A stretch of DNA of 43,351 nucleotides. Source: Luteimonas rhizosphaericola (GTDB lineage: Bacteria; Pseudomonadota; Gammaproteobacteria; Xanthomonadales; Xanthomonadaceae). The notes under the pieces are model-generated. The model ran no database searches. It saw only the letters and a list, made by a program, of their open reading frames with translations, and had not been told where the DNA came from. Below, piece after piece: positions 1 through 9,324 of the stretch (the first letter of the stretch is position 1; each line of letters opens with the position of its first letter). The position numbers were made by a program, and so were the translations under genes. The stretch covers positions 343,781-387,131 of the forward strand of contig NZ_JARXRN010000016.1 of NCBI RefSeq assembly GCF_029888045.1. Direction: 5' to 3'.

Positions 1-48
1 GGCGCCGACGACGGCAACGTTGAAGCGACGGGTACTGGGGGTGTTCAT
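1..48 (-). CDS. asd: Aspartate-semialdehyde dehydrogenase, N-terminal fragment cut by the window edge
   Basis: Only 16 codons lie inside the window, read leftward from an ATG at 46-48. They encode MNTPSTRRFNVAVVGA, a short leader followed by the first beta strand and the start of the glycine-rich NADP-binding loop. This matches the N-terminus I know for xanthomonad aspartate-semialdehyde dehydrogenase, the enzyme that reduces aspartyl phosphate on the way to lysine, threonine and methionine. The preceding same-strand genes, aroC and a 2-hydroxyacid dehydrogenase, support it because this order recurs in Xanthomonas as I recall it. Any other Rossmann-fold oxidoreductase would begin similarly, so the call depends on sequence beyond the window. 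Confidence 0.6.
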   Translation of the reverse strand, partial: MNTPSTRRFNVAVVGA

Positions 49-174
49 CGGAATGGTCCGGAAGGGTGTGCAGGGGAGTGTCGTGGAGTGACGCGCGCGG
101 CAGGCACCGGCCGGGCGCGCGCGCCGTCGCTGTCTTCGGGGGAACCCGCGCGGGACGACCCGCCGGCGGCTCCC

Positions 175-1191
175 CTATCGTTTCGCGGGAATCCCGCCCG
201 CGGCCGGCGCGCCGATCGGCGTCGGCGGATCGCCGGCGCGCGGGCCGTGGCCGAGCGCGGCGATCAGGTTGTCGACCGCCAGCGACGCCATCGCGCGGCG
301 CGTGGCCAGGCTGGCGCTGCCCACGTGCGGGGTCAGCACCACGTTGCGCAGCGCGAGCAGGCGCGGATTGACCGACGGCTCGCCTTCGAACACGTCGAGC
401 GCGGCCGCGGCCAGGCGCCCATGCGAAAGCGCGTCGGCGAGCGCGTCCTCGTCCACGAGCCCGCCGCGGGCGATGTTGGTGAGCGTCGCGGTGGGCTTCA
501 TCTTCGCGAGGGCGGCGGCGTCGATCAGGTGGCGGGTGGCGGACGAATACGGCAGCACCAGGACCAGGTGGTCCGCGGCGCGCAGCAGTGTATCCAGATC
601 GACCCAGGCCGCACGACTGTTGCTTTCGATACGTTCCGGCAGGCGGCTTCGGTTGTGGTACAGCACCCGCATGCCGAAGCCGAGCGCGCCGCGGCGGGCG
701 ACGCCCTGCCCGATCCGGCCCATGCCGAGGATGCCCAGGGTACTGCCGTGCACGTCGTGCCCCAGCAGGGTGTCGAACGACCACTGCGTCCAGCGCCCCT
801 CGCGCAGCCAGCGCTCGCCTTCGGTGACCCGCCGCGCCGCCGCCATCAGCAGCGCGAAGGCCATGTCGGCCGTGGTCTCGGTGAGCACGTCGGGGGTGTT
901 GGTGGCGACGATGCCGCGCGCGTGCAGCGCGGCGACGTCGAGGTTGTCGTAGCCCACCCCGACGTTGGCGACCGCGCGCAACGCAGTCGCGGACGCGATC
1001 TCGCCGGCGCCGATGCGCTCGTTGAGCGTGACAAGTGCCCCGCTGGCGTCGTGCAGCCTGTCGGCGATCGCATCCGGCGACCAGATGGTCACGTCCGTGG
1101 CGGCATCGAGTTCGAAGTGCTCGCCCAGGCGCGCGACGATGTCGCCGAACAGCGGCTGCGACACCCAGACCCGGGGCCGCGCCTCAGCCAT
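175..1191 (-). CDS. D-isomer-specific 2-hydroxyacid dehydrogenase (glyoxylate/hydroxypyruvate reductase type)
   Basis: A 338-residue cytosolic NAD(P)-dependent oxidoreductase. The N- and C-terminal parts of the substrate domain flank a Rossmann domain with the nucleotide loop [10 protein letters not shown] near residues 153-162. The family's catalytic Arg lies in ARGG (R242), the Glu in DVFEGEP near 270, and the His in TPHVGS (H289). This architecture is that of enzymes reducing glyoxylate, hydroxypyruvate or similar 2-oxoacids; the sequence does not tell which. Its ATG overlaps the aroC stop by 8 bases, so it is probably co-transcribed and translationally coupled with aroC. The C-terminus carries an extra Pro/Ala/Gly-rich tail after the last conserved helix. 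Confidence 0.93.
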   Translation of the reverse strand: MAEARPRVWVSQPLFGDIVARLGEHFELDAATDVTIWSPDAIADRLHDASGALVTLNERIGAGEIASATALRAVANVGVGYDNLDVAALHARGIVATNTPDVLTETTADMAFALLMAAARRVTEGERWLREGRWTQWSFDTLLGHDVHGSTLGILGMGRIGQGVARRGALGFGMRVLYHNRSRLPERIESNSRAAWVDLDTLLRAADHLVLVLPYSSATRHLIDAAALAKMKPTATLTNIARGGLVDEDALADALSHGRLAAAALDVFEGEPSVNPRLLALRNVVLTPHVGSASLATRRAMASLAVDNLIAALGHGPRAGDPPTPIGAPAAGGIPAKR

Positions 1192-2281
1192 CGGCGGACG
1201 CGGGGATGCGCGGCGACACCTCGCCCACGTCGCCGCACTGCGCCCGGTGGCGCAGCGCCTGGTCCATCAGCACCAGCGCCAGCATCGCCTCGCAGATCGG
1301 CGTGGCGCGGATGCCCACGCAGGGGTCGTGGCGGCCGGTGGTGATCACGTCGACGACGTTGCCGTCGACGTCCACGCCCTCGACCGGCAGGCGCAGGCTG
1401 GAGGTCGGCTTGAACGCCACCGACACCACCACCGGCTGGCCGGTGGAAATGCCGCCCAGCACCCCGCCGGCATGGTTGCTCAGGAAGCCGCCCGGCGTCA
1501 TCACGTCGCGGTGCTGCGTGCCCTTCTGCGCCACGCAGGCGAAGCCGTCGCCGATCTCCACGCCCTTGACCGCGTTGATCGACATCATCGCCGCGGCCAG
1601 TTCGCCGTCGAGCTTGCCGTAGACCGGCTCGCCCCAGCCCGGCGGCACGCCGTCGGCGACCGCGACCACCTTCGCGCCGACCGAATCGCCCGACTTGCGC
1701 AGCGCATCCATATACGCCTCGAGTTCGGGCACCTGCCCGGCGCACGGCCAGAAGAACGGATTGTCCTCCACCGCCTCCCAGTCCTGCGCCCGCGGCAGCA
1801 CGTCGCCGATCTGCGCCATGCAGCCGCGCACGCGCACGCCGTAGCGGTCCGCCAGCCATTTCTTCGCGATCACCGCCGCGGCCACGCGCATCGTGGTCTC
1901 GCGCGCCGACGAGCGCCCGCCGCCGCGTGGATCGCGGATGCCGTACTTGTGCCAGTAGGCGTAGTCGGCGTGGCCGGGACGGAACTGGCGCGCGATCTCG
2001 CGGTAGTCCTTGCTGCGCTGGTCGGTGTTGCGCACCAGCAGCGCGATCGGCGTGCCGGTGGTGAGGCCCTCGTACACGCCGGAGAGGATCTCGACCTCGT
2101 CCGCCTCACGCCGGGCCGAGGTGTGGCGGCTCTTGCCGGTGGCGCGGCGCGCCAGGTCTTGGGTGAAGTCCTCCACCGCGATCGCGATGCCCGGCGGGCA
2201 GCCGTCGATCACGCAGCCGATGGCCGGGCCGTGGGATTCGCCGAAGGTGGTGACGCGGAACAGATGGCCGAAGGTGTTCAA
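1184..2281 (-). CDS. aroC: Chorismate synthase
   Basis: AroC converts EPSP to chorismate, the last common step of aromatic amino acid and folate precursor synthesis, using reduced FMN. The 365-residue product has the FGESHG signature at 13-18, the RPGHADY motif, and the GGRSSARET flavin/substrate region near 121-129. The reading frame stays open upstream, but the family N-terminus ([17 protein letters not shown]) begins at a TTG at 2279-2281, preceded by a CAGGGG purine stretch. I take this rare TTG as the start because it gives the usual family length. prmB ends only about 20 bases upstream, and the next gene overlaps, suggesting a prmB-aroC-dehydrogenase operon. Confidence 0.95.
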   Translation of the reverse strand: MNTFGHLFRVTTFGESHGPAIGCVIDGCPPGIAIAVEDFTQDLARRATGKSRHTSARREADEVEILSGVYEGLTTGTPIALLVRNTDQRSKDYREIARQFRPGHADYAYWHKYGIRDPRGGGRSSARETTMRVAAAVIAKKWLADRYGVRVRGCMAQIGDVLPRAQDWEAVEDNPFFWPCAGQVPELEAYMDALRKSGDSVGAKVVAVADGVPPGWGEPVYGKLDGELAAAMMSINAVKGVEIGDGFACVAQKGTQHRDVMTPGGFLSNHAGGVLGGISTGQPVVVSVAFKPTSSLRLPVEGVDVDGNVVDVITTGRHDPCVGIRATPICEAMLALVLMDQALRHRAQCGDVGEVSPRIPASADG

Positions 2282-2300
2282 GCGGTCGATGCCCCTGGGG

Positions 2301-3281
2301 TCAGAACAGCCCGCCGCCCGTCGACGGCGCGGGCGCGAAGGCGCCTGGCGGCGCCGGGGCGGCGGCTTCGCGCGCGTCGGCCAGCGCCCGGATCCGCGCA
2401 TGGTGCGCCACCAGGTCGTGGCGGTCGGCGACGAACACGCCCATCTGCCCGACCTTGAACTCGACCCACATCAGCGGCAGCTCCGGCAGCAGCCGGACCA
2501 GGTGCTGCTCGGACTCGCCGACCTCGCAGATCAGCAGCCCGTCGTCGGTCAGGTGCAGCGGCGCGTCACGCAGCATGCGCAGCACCAGGTCCAGGCCGTC
2601 GTCGCCGGCGCGCAGGCCGAGTTCGGGCTCGTAGGAATATTCCCGCGGCAGCGCGTCGGTCTCGGCGTTGGTCACGTAGGGCGGGTTGCTGACGATCAGG
2701 TCGTAGTGCTCGCCCTGCAGGTTGGAGAACAGGTCCGACTGCACGAACCGGGTGTTGCGCGAGAGCAGCCGCTGCGCGTTCTCGCGCGCCAGCGACAGCG
2801 CGTCCTCGCTGATATCGGCGCCGTCCACGTGCCAGTCCGGCTGGTAGTGCGCCATCGCGATCGCGATGCAGCCCGAGCCGGTGCACAGGTCGAGCGCGCG
2901 CCGCACCTCGCGTCCGCCGAGCCAGGGCTCGAAGCCGGCTTCGATCAGCTCCGCGATCGGCGAACGCGGCACCAGCGCGCGCGGATCGCTCTTGAAGCTC
3001 AGCCCAGCGAACCACGCTTCGCCGGTCAGGTAGGCGGCGGGCACGCGCTCCTCGATCCGGCGCAGGAACAGCGCCAGCACGTCCTCCTTCTCCGCCAGCG
3101 TCACCCGCGCCTGGCCGTAGGCGGGGCCCAGGTCGTGCGGCAGGTGCAGCGCGTGCAGGGTGAGCTGGGTGGCCTCGTCGATCGCGTTGTCGTAGCTGTG
3201 GCCGAACGTCAGCCCGGCCGCCTGGAAGCGGCTCGCGCCGTAGCGGATCAGGTCGATGATCGTCTGCAGTTCGTCGGTCAT
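2301..3281 (-). CDS. prmB: Ribosomal protein uL3 N5-glutamine methyltransferase
   Basis: A 326-residue SAM-dependent methyltransferase of the PrmB/PrmC family, which methylates a glutamine of ribosomal protein L3. It shows an N-terminal helical domain, the SAM-binding motif [10 protein letters not shown] (131-140), and the catalytic NPPY signature (199-202) that binds the glutamine side chain. The N-terminus ([19 protein letters not shown]) and the long N-terminal domain fit PrmB better than PrmC. The start is the ATG at 3279-3281; an upstream Pro/Ala-rich extension in the same frame looks non-coding. The last ~25 residues are Ala/Pro/Gly-rich and probably disordered. The aroC start lies just downstream. 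Confidence 0.93.
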   Translation of the reverse strand: MTDELQTIIDLIRYGASRFQAAGLTFGHSYDNAIDEATQLTLHALHLPHDLGPAYGQARVTLAEKEDVLALFLRRIEERVPAAYLTGEAWFAGLSFKSDPRALVPRSPIAELIEAGFEPWLGGREVRRALDLCTGSGCIAIAMAHYQPDWHVDGADISEDALSLARENAQRLLSRNTRFVQSDLFSNLQGEHYDLIVSNPPYVTNAETDALPREYSYEPELGLRAGDDGLDLVLRMLRDAPLHLTDDGLLICEVGESEQHLVRLLPELPLMWVEFKVGQMGVFVADRHDLVAHHARIRALADAREAAAPAPPGAFAPAPSTGGGLF

Positions 3282-3426
3282 GGGCGCGGGCGTCGGGGCG
3301 GGATTCGGTGCCGGCATCGGGCGGGAGCCTCCCCGCGCGATCCGTCGTGCCGGCGCTGCGCGCGGGCCCGGCGCGGGCCGGCATGGCATCGCCGCAGCCC
3401 TGCCCGGCGCCGCGGGGGGACCGGCG

Positions 3427-3434
3427 AGTATAGC
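3427..3434. promoter_or_regulatory. Symmetric -10-like sequence between prmB and the SCO gene
   Basis: The bases agtatagc read TATACT on the minus strand (3432-3427, toward prmB) and TATAGC on the plus strand (3429-3434, toward the SCO gene). It is the only AT-rich patch in this divergent gap, and both readings resemble a sigma-70 -10 box. No good -35 is visible on either side. The placement implies a leader of about 140 bases for prmB and a very short one for the SCO gene. Confidence 0.4.
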
Positions 3435-3476
3435 GGCGGCGGGGGTATCATGGCCGCACCGCACCTGGATCCCCGG

Positions 3477-4127
3477 ATGTTCAACCGTACCGTCCTCATC
3501 GTCCTGCTGGTGGCCGTGTTCGCCGGCCTCGGCCTGCTGGCCTCGCGCCAGTTCCTGTCCGAGCCCGCCGCGCCGCAACCGGACCTGCGCGCGGTGAAAC
3601 TGTTTCCCGCGCCACGCGAGATCCCGCCGTTCGCGCTGCAGCAGTCGGACGGCACCCAGCTGGTGCCCGGCGAGCTGCACGGGCACTGGACCCTGGTCTT
3701 CATCGGCTTCACGTTCTGCCCCGACGTGTGCCCCACGACGCTGGCGCAGCTGGGACAGGCGCAGCGGCAGTGGGAAGCGCTGCCCGAATCGACCCGGCCG
3801 CGCGTGCTGTTCGTGTCGGTCGACCCCGAGCGCGACTCGCCCGACCGGATCGGCGAGTACGCGCACGCGTTCCACCGCGATACCCTCGCCGCCACCGCCG
3901 ACATTCCCTCGCTGGAAGCGTTCACCCGCTCGCTGTCGCTGGTGTTCGCCAAGGTGCCGGGACCCGACGGCGCCCCGGCCGACCAGTATTCGGTCGACCA
4001 CAGCGCCTCGATGGCGGTGCTCGATCCGAAGGGCCGCATGGCCGGCGTCGTCACCGGCGCCGCGCTGGACGACCCGGCCGCGATCGCGGCGGACTTCGCC
4101 GCGCTCACTGCGGCGCCGCGTCCGTGA
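3477..4127 (+). CDS. SCO1/SenC/PrrC-family protein, membrane-anchored thioredoxin fold
   Basis: A 216-residue protein with one N-terminal membrane anchor (about residues 5-22) and a periplasmic thioredoxin-fold domain. The SCO copper/redox site is complete: C81 and C85 in [10 protein letters not shown] and H175 in VDHSAS, with the family VDPERDSP segment between them. SCO proteins deliver copper to, or reduce, the CuA site of cytochrome oxidases. The ATG at 3477 places the anchor at the very N-terminus; an in-frame ATG at 3450 would add nine residues and has a G-rich stretch upstream, so the start is uncertain. The stop overlaps the GTG start of psd, so the two are probably co-translated. Confidence 0.9.
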   Translation: MFNRTVLIVLLVAVFAGLGLLASRQFLSEPAAPQPDLRAVKLFPAPREIPPFALQQSDGTQLVPGELHGHWTLVFIGFTFCPDVCPTTLAQLGQAQRQWEALPESTRPRVLFVSVDPERDSPDRIGEYAHAFHRDTLAATADIPSLEAFTRSLSLVFAKVPGPDGAPADQYSVDHSASMAVLDPKGRMAGVVTGAALDDPAAIAADFAALTAAPRP

Positions 4128-4972
4128 GCCTGGTCACCGCGCTCACCTATGCGCTCCCGCACCGGCTGCTGTCGTCGCTCGCGCGCTCGCTGGCGTATTC
4201 CGATTCGCCGCGCCTGCGCCGCTGGCTGATCGACACGGTCACGCGCCGCTTCGGCGTGGACCTGTCGGAAGCGGCGGAACCGGATCCGGCCGCCTATCCC
4301 ACCTTCAATGCATTCTTCACCCGCGCGCTCAGGCCCGGCGCGCGCGTGCCCGACCCCGACCCGCGCGCCCTGCTGATGCCCGCCGACGGCCGCATCAGCC
4401 AGTGCGGGCCGATCGCGTCGGGACGCATCTTCCAGGCCAAGGGCCGCTCGTTCACCGCCGCCGAACTGCTGGGCAGCGAGGCCGCGGCCCGGCCCTACGA
4501 CGACGGCCTGTTCGCCACGGTCTACCTGTCGCCGAAGGACTACCACCGCGTGCACATGCCCTGGACCGGGCGCCTGCTGGAAACCGTGCACGTGCCCGGG
4601 CGGCTGTTCTCGGTCGGCCCGGCGGCGGTGGCGCGGGTACCGCGGTTGTTCGCGCGCAACGAGCGCCTGGTGTGCCACTTCGAGACCGACTTCGGCCCGA
4701 TGGCGGTGGTGATGGTGGGCGCGCTGCTGGTCTCGGGCGTGGAGACCGTCTGGAGCGGCGAGGAGATCCCGGCCTACGGCGACCGCATCACCAGCAGGAC
4801 CTGGACCGGCGAGGACATCGTGCTGGAGCGGTTCGAGGAGATGGCGCGCTTCAACTACGGCTCGACCGTGGTCGTGCTGCTGCCGCCGGGCGTGGCCGCG
4901 CTGGAGCCGGGCCTGGGCGCGGAGTCGCCGGTCCGGCTGGGCCAGGCGCTGGCGCGGCGCACCGGGGCCTAG
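4124..4972 (+). CDS. psd: Phosphatidylserine decarboxylase proenzyme
   Basis: Psd makes phosphatidylethanolamine at the inner membrane. The 282-residue proenzyme has the family landmarks: FNAFFTR near 61-67, PADGR with the catalytic Asp (D88), the KDYHRVHMP segment with H144, and the C-terminal self-cleavage site in [14 protein letters not shown]. There cleavage before S247 would create the pyruvoyl group. The site reads YGST, while the E. coli enzyme has LGST; the G-S pair and triad are intact, so activity is expected. The start is a GTG (4124-4126) overlapping the upstream SCO stop. The gene converges on the lytic transglycosylase gene. Confidence 0.95.
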   Translation: MSLVTALTYALPHRLLSSLARSLAYSDSPRLRRWLIDTVTRRFGVDLSEAAEPDPAAYPTFNAFFTRALRPGARVPDPDPRALLMPADGRISQCGPIASGRIFQAKGRSFTAAELLGSEAAARPYDDGLFATVYLSPKDYHRVHMPWTGRLLETVHVPGRLFSVGPAAVARVPRLFARNERLVCHFETDFGPMAVVMVGALLVSGVETVWSGEEIPAYGDRITSRTWTGEDIVLERFEEMARFNYGSTVVVLLPPGVAALEPGLGAESPVRLGQALARRTGA

Positions 4973-4977
4973 ACAGC

Positions 4978-5010
4978 GCGACCGGCGCCGCAGGCAGCGT
5001 GCACGGTCGC
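4978..5010. terminator. Possible hairpin between convergent psd and transglycosylase genes
   Basis: GCGACCG (4978-4984) pairs with CGGTCGC (5004-5010) around a 19-base loop, in the 48-base gap between two convergent stops. There is no T-run on either strand, so it would be an imperfect bidirectional terminator at best. Confidence 0.25.
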
Positions 5011-5020
5011 GTCCGCTCCG

Positions 5021-6574
5021 CTAGCGGCACCCTTCGAGCCTGAGCTTCTGCCCCTGGCGCAGCAGGTACCGCGGTGCCTTCAGATCGTTGGCGGCGGCCA
5101 GCACCTTGGTGTCGCAGGCGTAGCGCTGGGAGATCGACACCAGCGTCTCGCCGCGGGCCACGCGATGGCTGCGCGGCGCCGCCGGCGCGGGCGCAGGTGT
5201 CGCAGCCGGTGCAGGTGCCGCCGGCACCGGCATGGTCGCGACGCTGCCGTCGGGCGCGGTCACCGTCTGCATGGCGCCCACCCGCACGATCGCGGTGGAC
5301 GGGTCGCTGTCGACCAGCTGCCGCGCCAGTTCCGACCGCGGGCCCCGGGTGCACCAGCGCTCGTACAGGCCGGCCATGCGCACGGTGGCATTGAGCCGGG
5401 TGCCGGCGGGGATCCAGCTCTCCGCCTCGTACTGCGGGTTGAGGTTGCGCAGCACGCGCATGTAGCCGTCGCGGGTGCCGCCGTTGCCCAGGCAGATGGT
5501 CAGTTCGTAGATCGAGGCGGGGCGCTGGAGCGTGATCGTCGCCGTCCGCGCGTCGACCTTCGGGAAGGTCAATCCGTATTCCTTCGGATGCAGGTACAGC
5601 CACGCGGCCGCGATCACCATCGGCACGTAGTCCCGCGTCTCCGGCGGGAATTCGTTGTTCACGTCCGGATCCCAGAAGCTGCGCCCGCCGAACTCGCGGT
5701 ACACGCGGCGCGCCCGCCCCTCGCCGCCGTTGTAGGCGGCCAGCCACAGTTCGATGTTGTTGCCGAGCTCGGCGTAGCGCTCGCCCAGGTACACCGCGGC
5801 GGCGTCGGCGGAGGCGCGCGGGTCGTAGCGGGTGTCGAAGCCGCGCCCGTCCGGCCCCAGGCCCAGGCGGCTGCCGGTCGCCGGCATGAACTGCAGCGGC
5901 CCGGCGGCGCCGGCGCGCGAGCGCGAGTGCACGCGGCCGTTGGACTCCTTGGCCAGGATGCCGAACAGCAGCGCCTCGGGCAGGCCGCGGCGCTTGAACG
6001 CCGGCGACATCATGTGCTGCATGTACTGGTAGTTCTCGTGGCTGGTGATCAGCGCCACGCGCATGTCGGTCAGCCAGCGGCGGATGCCGGCCTGCACCGC
6101 GGGATTCATCTGGACCCGCTCCAGGAACCTGCGATCCTCGGCGGCCAGCAGCGAGGCCGCGGTGGCGGCGTCGGGGACGTCGCCGGTGGGCAGGTCGCCG
6201 CCGTCGTCGACCAGGGTGTCGTCGCCGTCGGGCTCGACCACCCCGGCGGCGGCGTCGGCCTGCGCCTTGAGCAGGCGCTTGTAGCTCGCCAGCAGGTCGC
6301 CGGTGCCGCAGCCCTTGATCCGGCCGCATTCGACCAGGACGTCCTCCATGTCCTCCAGCGCGGCGTTGCTCTCGTCCAGCCCGGCCGGATCGGCGTTGCC
6401 GATCTTCACCAGCGCCTCGCGGTAGCGCGTTTCGGCCAAGGCCATGCGCTGGTTGAGCGCGTCGATCGCGGCCTGCGCGCGCCGCGACTGCGCCTGCGCG
6501 GGCGTGGCGATGACGCACGAGGCGAGGAGGACGGGAAGCAGCCACCAGCGTGCGGCACGGGACGGCAGGGACAT
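5021..6574 (-). CDS. Exported lytic transglycosylase with SLT and LysM domains (MltD-like)
   Basis: A 517-residue exported protein. A signal peptide spans about residues 1-28, ending in TPAQAQ. A poorly conserved acidic region follows, then a lytic transglycosylase (SLT) domain with catalytic Glu in LAKESNG (E210), the GPLQFMPATG motif (about 225-234) and AAYNGGEGR. One LysM peptidoglycan-binding module follows a Pro/Ala linker at the C-terminus (about 470-515; RVARGETLVSISQRY and the Asn/Leu-rich half). Such enzymes cleave glycan strands to 1,6-anhydro-muramyl products. The order SLT then LysM resembles MltD, but I see no lipobox, so it is probably a soluble periplasmic form. It is divergent from the downstream ATPase gene. 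Confidence 0.9.
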   Translation of the reverse strand: MSLPSRAARWWLLPVLLASCVIATPAQAQSRRAQAAIDALNQRMALAETRYREALVKIGNADPAGLDESNAALEDMEDVLVECGRIKGCGTGDLLASYKRLLKAQADAAAGVVEPDGDDTLVDDGGDLPTGDVPDAATAASLLAAEDRRFLERVQMNPAVQAGIRRWLTDMRVALITSHENYQYMQHMMSPAFKRRGLPEALLFGILAKESNGRVHSRSRAGAAGPLQFMPATGSRLGLGPDGRGFDTRYDPRASADAAAVYLGERYAELGNNIELWLAAYNGGEGRARRVYREFGGRSFWDPDVNNEFPPETRDYVPMVIAAAWLYLHPKEYGLTFPKVDARTATITLQRPASIYELTICLGNGGTRDGYMRVLRNLNPQYEAESWIPAGTRLNATVRMAGLYERWCTRGPRSELARQLVDSDPSTAIVRVGAMQTVTAPDGSVATMPVPAAPAPAATPAPAPAAPRSHRVARGETLVSISQRYACDTKVLAAANDLKAPRYLLRQGQKLRLEGCR

Positions 6575-6673
6575 CGACCACCAGGGAAAGCGAAAGCGGC
6601 CCGCAGGGTATCCGCTGCGCCACGGAGCCACAAGGAACGCGCGTCGCGTCTGGGACGCATCGCCGCCAGCGCC

Positions 6674-6679
6674 TAGAAT
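6674..6679 (+). promoter_or_regulatory. -10-like element for the HerA/DUF853 ATPase gene
   Basis: TAGAAT stands in GC-rich sequence 27 bases before the ATG at 6707. TAGAAT also occurs upstream of the dienelactone hydrolase and nnr genes in this window. No clear -35 is seen 17 bases upstream. Confidence 0.4.
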
Positions 6680-6706
6680 CGGCGCGACTCCACACGGACC
6701 GCGCGC

Positions 6707-8200
6707 ATGGACCCGATCCTCGTCGGCAAGGCGATCACCACCCCGGACGGCGGCCCCGTGCACCTGCTGCCGCGCTACGGCAACCGCCACGGGCTGGTCG
6801 CCGGCGCGACCGGCACCGGCAAGACGGTGACGCTGATGACCCTGGCCGAGGGCTTCTCGCGGATCGGGGTGCCGGTGTTCCTGGCCGACGTGAAGGGCGA
6901 CGTGGCCGGCCTGGCGGTGCCGGGGACCGCGAACGAGAAGCTGCAGGCGCGGGTGGGGCAGATCGGCATCGACGGCTGGGCGCCGGAAGGCAGCCCGGTG
7001 GTGTTCTGGGATCTGTACGGCAGGCTCGGCCACCCGGTGCGCACCACGGTCAGCGAAATGGGCCCGACCCTGCTCTCGCGGATCCTGGAGCTCAACGACA
7101 CCCAGTCGGGCGTGCTCGACATCGTGTTCAAGCTGGCCGACGACCGCGGCCTGCTGCTGCTCGACCTGGACGACCTGCGCGCCCTGCTCGGCCTGGTGGC
7201 GGACGAGCGCAAGACCATCTCCACCGACTACGGCCTGGTCAGCCCGCAGTCGATCGGCGCCATCCAGCGCGCGCTGCTGCGGCTGTCGCAGGACGGCGGC
7301 GACCACGTGTTCGGCGAGCCCGCGCTCGAGCTGCACGACCTGATGCGCACCACCCACGACGGTCGCGGCGTGGTCGGCATCCTGGCCGCGGACCAGCTGG
7401 TGCTGCGGCCGCGGCTGTATTCGAGCTTCCTGCTGTGGCTGCTGTCGGAACTGTTCGAGACCCTGCCCGAGGTCGGCGACCTGGACAGGCCGAAGCTGGT
7501 ATTCGTGTTCGACGAGGCGCACCTGCTGTTCGACGACGCGCCGCCGGCGCTGCGCCAGCGGATCGAGCAGGTGGTGCGGATCATCCGCTCCAAGGGCGTG
7601 GGCGTGTACTTCTGCTCGCAGTTTCCCGACGACGTGCCCGACGACATCCTCGGCCAGCTCGGCAACCGCGTGCAGCACGCGCTGCGCGCCTTCACCCCGC
7701 GCGACCAGAAGGCGGTGCGCACGGCGGCCGAGACCTTCGTCGCCAACCCGCAACTGGATGTCGCGCAGGCGATCGGCAGGCTCGGCACCGGCGAGGCGCT
7801 GGTCTCCACGCTGCAGGACAAGGGCATCCCGATGCCGGTCGAGCACACCCTGGTCGCCCCGCCCCGCTGCCGCATGGGCGCGATCACCGACGCCGAGCGC
7901 GCGCAGGTGCGCGCCGGCAGCCCGGTCGGCGCGAAGTACGACACCGCGGTAAACCGCGAATCCGCCGCGGAACTGCTCGCCAGGCGCGCTGAAGCGGCGA
8001 CCGCGCATTCCGGCGCGCCGGCGGCAAAGCGTGGCAACGAGGCCCCCGCGCCCGAGGAAGGCGGCATGGGCCGGGCGGTGAACGAATGGCTGTTCGGCAC
8101 CAGACGCCGCCAGGGCGTGGTGCAGGCCGCCGGAAAGCAGGCCGCGCGCACGATCACCAACCGCATCGTCCGCGGCATCCTCGGCAGCATCCTGAAGTGA
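6707..8200 (+). CDS. HerA-like/DUF853 P-loop ATPase (YjgR type)
   Basis: A 497-residue cytosolic ATPase of the HerA/FtsK-like superfamily. Walker A is GATGTGKT (33-40) near the N-terminus and Walker B is LVFVFDEAHLLF (about 264-275). A downstream sensor-like segment (GVYFCSQFPDDVP) precedes an Arg-rich region (ALRAFTPRDQKAVR). This layout is that of the DUF853/YjgR family, whose cellular role is not established; HerA relatives translocate DNA. The C-terminal ~100 residues are Ala-rich and then basic (GTRRRQGVVQ to the end) and could contact nucleic acid or membrane, which is inference only. It is followed by an NlpE-like lipoprotein gene with its own Shine-Dalgarno. Confidence 0.9.
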   Translation: MDPILVGKAITTPDGGPVHLLPRYGNRHGLVAGATGTGKTVTLMTLAEGFSRIGVPVFLADVKGDVAGLAVPGTANEKLQARVGQIGIDGWAPEGSPVVFWDLYGRLGHPVRTTVSEMGPTLLSRILELNDTQSGVLDIVFKLADDRGLLLLDLDDLRALLGLVADERKTISTDYGLVSPQSIGAIQRALLRLSQDGGDHVFGEPALELHDLMRTTHDGRGVVGILAADQLVLRPRLYSSFLLWLLSELFETLPEVGDLDRPKLVFVFDEAHLLFDDAPPALRQRIEQVVRIIRSKGVGVYFCSQFPDDVPDDILGQLGNRVQHALRAFTPRDQKAVRTAAETFVANPQLDVAQAIGRLGTGEALVSTLQDKGIPMPVEHTLVAPPRCRMGAITDAERAQVRAGSPVGAKYDTAVNRESAAELLARRAEAATAHSGAPAAKRGNEAPAPEEGGMGRAVNEWLFGTRRRQGVVQAAGKQAARTITNRIVRGILGSILK

Positions 8201-8282
8201 TCCGCGCGCCGGCCGCACGACCCGTTCACCGCCACGGCGCCAGACTCGCTTTCCGCACCTCCCCTTCACAAGGAGACGCCCC

Positions 8283-8795
8283 ATGGCCCATCGCCCCATG
8301 ATCCGCCTCGCCCTCGCCACGCTCGCATGCGCGCTGGCCGCTTGCCGGCCCGATCCGGAGCCCAGCCCCGACCCCGCACCGGAACCGCTCGCGTCGGCGA
8401 CGACCGCGGATGCGGGCGCGCTTGGGGGCACCGATGCCAGCGCGGTGGTGCACCACGCGCCGAAGGATCCGGCCGGGTTCGACCGCAAGGCATTCGCCGG
8501 TGCGTTCGCCGGCACCCTGCCCTGCGCGGACTGCCCGGGCATCGACACCAGCATGCAGATCGGCGACGACGGCACCTTCCGCCTGACCGAGACCTGGCGG
8601 GACCGCGATAGGCGCACCGAAACGGCTGGCACATGGACCATCGATGCCGACGGCACCCGGCTGCAGCTGGATCCGGACAGCAAGGAGGCGGACGACCGCT
8701 GGTTCGAGATCGTCTCCAAGGACGAGATCCGCATGCTCGACACCAACGGCGAGGCCATCGCCGGCACGCCCAACACCAGCCTGCGCCGCGGCTGA
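8283..8795 (+). CDS. NlpE-like copper-resistance/envelope lipoprotein
   Basis: A 170-residue predicted lipoprotein. The lipobox L-A-A-C places the lipidated cysteine at residue 21, followed by an acidic Pro-rich linker and a single NlpE N-terminal-type beta-barrel domain. The domain carries the hallmark [11 protein letters not shown] (C81 and C84). E. coli NlpE senses surface contact and copper stress through Cpx; this protein lacks the second NlpE domain. That single-domain form is common in annotated proteobacterial relatives. AAGGAG lies seven bases before the ATG at 8283, supporting that start over the in-frame ATG at 8298. greB begins 10 bases after the stop. Confidence 0.87.
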   Translation: MAHRPMIRLALATLACALAACRPDPEPSPDPAPEPLASATTADAGALGGTDASAVVHHAPKDPAGFDRKAFAGAFAGTLPCADCPGIDTSMQIGDDGTFRLTETWRDRDRRTETAGTWTIDADGTRLQLDPDSKEADDRWFEIVSKDEIRMLDTNGEAIAGTPNTSLRRG

Positions 8796-8805
8796 CCGCG
8801 CCGCC

Positions 8806-9309
8806 TTGGGTCGCTGGCGTCCTCCCGCCGAATCGAGCACCGCGCTGGTCACGCCGGAGGGCCACGCACGGCTGAAGGCCGAGCTCGACGATCTGTGGCG
8901 GGTGCGGCGCCCCGAGGTGGTGAAGGCGCTCGCTGCCGCGGCCGCCGAGGGCGACCGCTCCGAGAACGCCGAATACACCTACCGCAAGAAGCAGCTGGGC
9001 GAGATCGACCGGCGCGTGCGCTACCTCGGCAAGCGCCTGGAAACGCTGCGGGTGGTGGACACGGTGCCGTCGGATCCGCAGGCGGTGTTCTTCGGCGCCA
9101 TCGTCGAGGTGGAGGACGCGGCGAGCGGGCAGATCGCGTGCTATCGCGTCGTCGGCCCGGACGAGACCGACGCCCGCCGCGGCTGGATCAGCATCGACTC
9201 GCCGCTCGCCCGCGCGATGCTGAAAAAGCGCGTCGACGACGAGTTCGAGGCGCTGCTGCCGGCCGGACCGGCGCGCTTCTTCATCCTCGACGTGCGCTAC
9301 GGCGACTGA
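8806..9309 (+). CDS. greB: Transcription elongation factor GreB
   Basis: GreB rescues backtracked RNA polymerase by stimulating transcript cleavage. The N-terminal coiled coil contains [19 protein letters not shown] with the acidic tip (DRSENAEY), and the C-terminal FKBP-like domain follows ([15 protein letters not shown] onward). The frame is open well upstream, but homologues begin with the RWRPP(A/S)E segment. The only plausible initiator just before it is TTG at 8806-8808, giving 167 residues. The Shine-Dalgarno is poor, so translation may be coupled to the lipoprotein gene that ends 10 bases before. It converges on the iron-permease gene with only 15 bases between stops. Confidence 0.93.
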   Translation: MGRWRPPAESSTALVTPEGHARLKAELDDLWRVRRPEVVKALAAAAAEGDRSENAEYTYRKKQLGEIDRRVRYLGKRLETLRVVDTVPSDPQAVFFGAIVEVEDAASGQIACYRVVGPDETDARRGWISIDSPLARAMLKKRVDDEFEALLPAGPARFFILDVRYGD

Positions 9310-9324
9310 GCGCCGGGCCGTGCG

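Noticed and set aside
88..1344. 418-codon plus-strand frame opposite the 2-hydroxyacid dehydrogenase
   Set aside because: It overlaps a well-supported gene on the other strand and has no recognisable domain.
3282..4001. N-terminal extension of prmB to 566 codons
   Set aside because: The extra part is antisense to the SCO gene; the PrmB family N-terminus begins at the ATG at 3281.
6575..8776. Upstream extension of the lytic transglycosylase frame to 1251 codons
   Set aside because: The extension is antisense to the HerA-like ATPase and NlpE-like genes; the signal peptide at the ATG at 6574 marks the true start.
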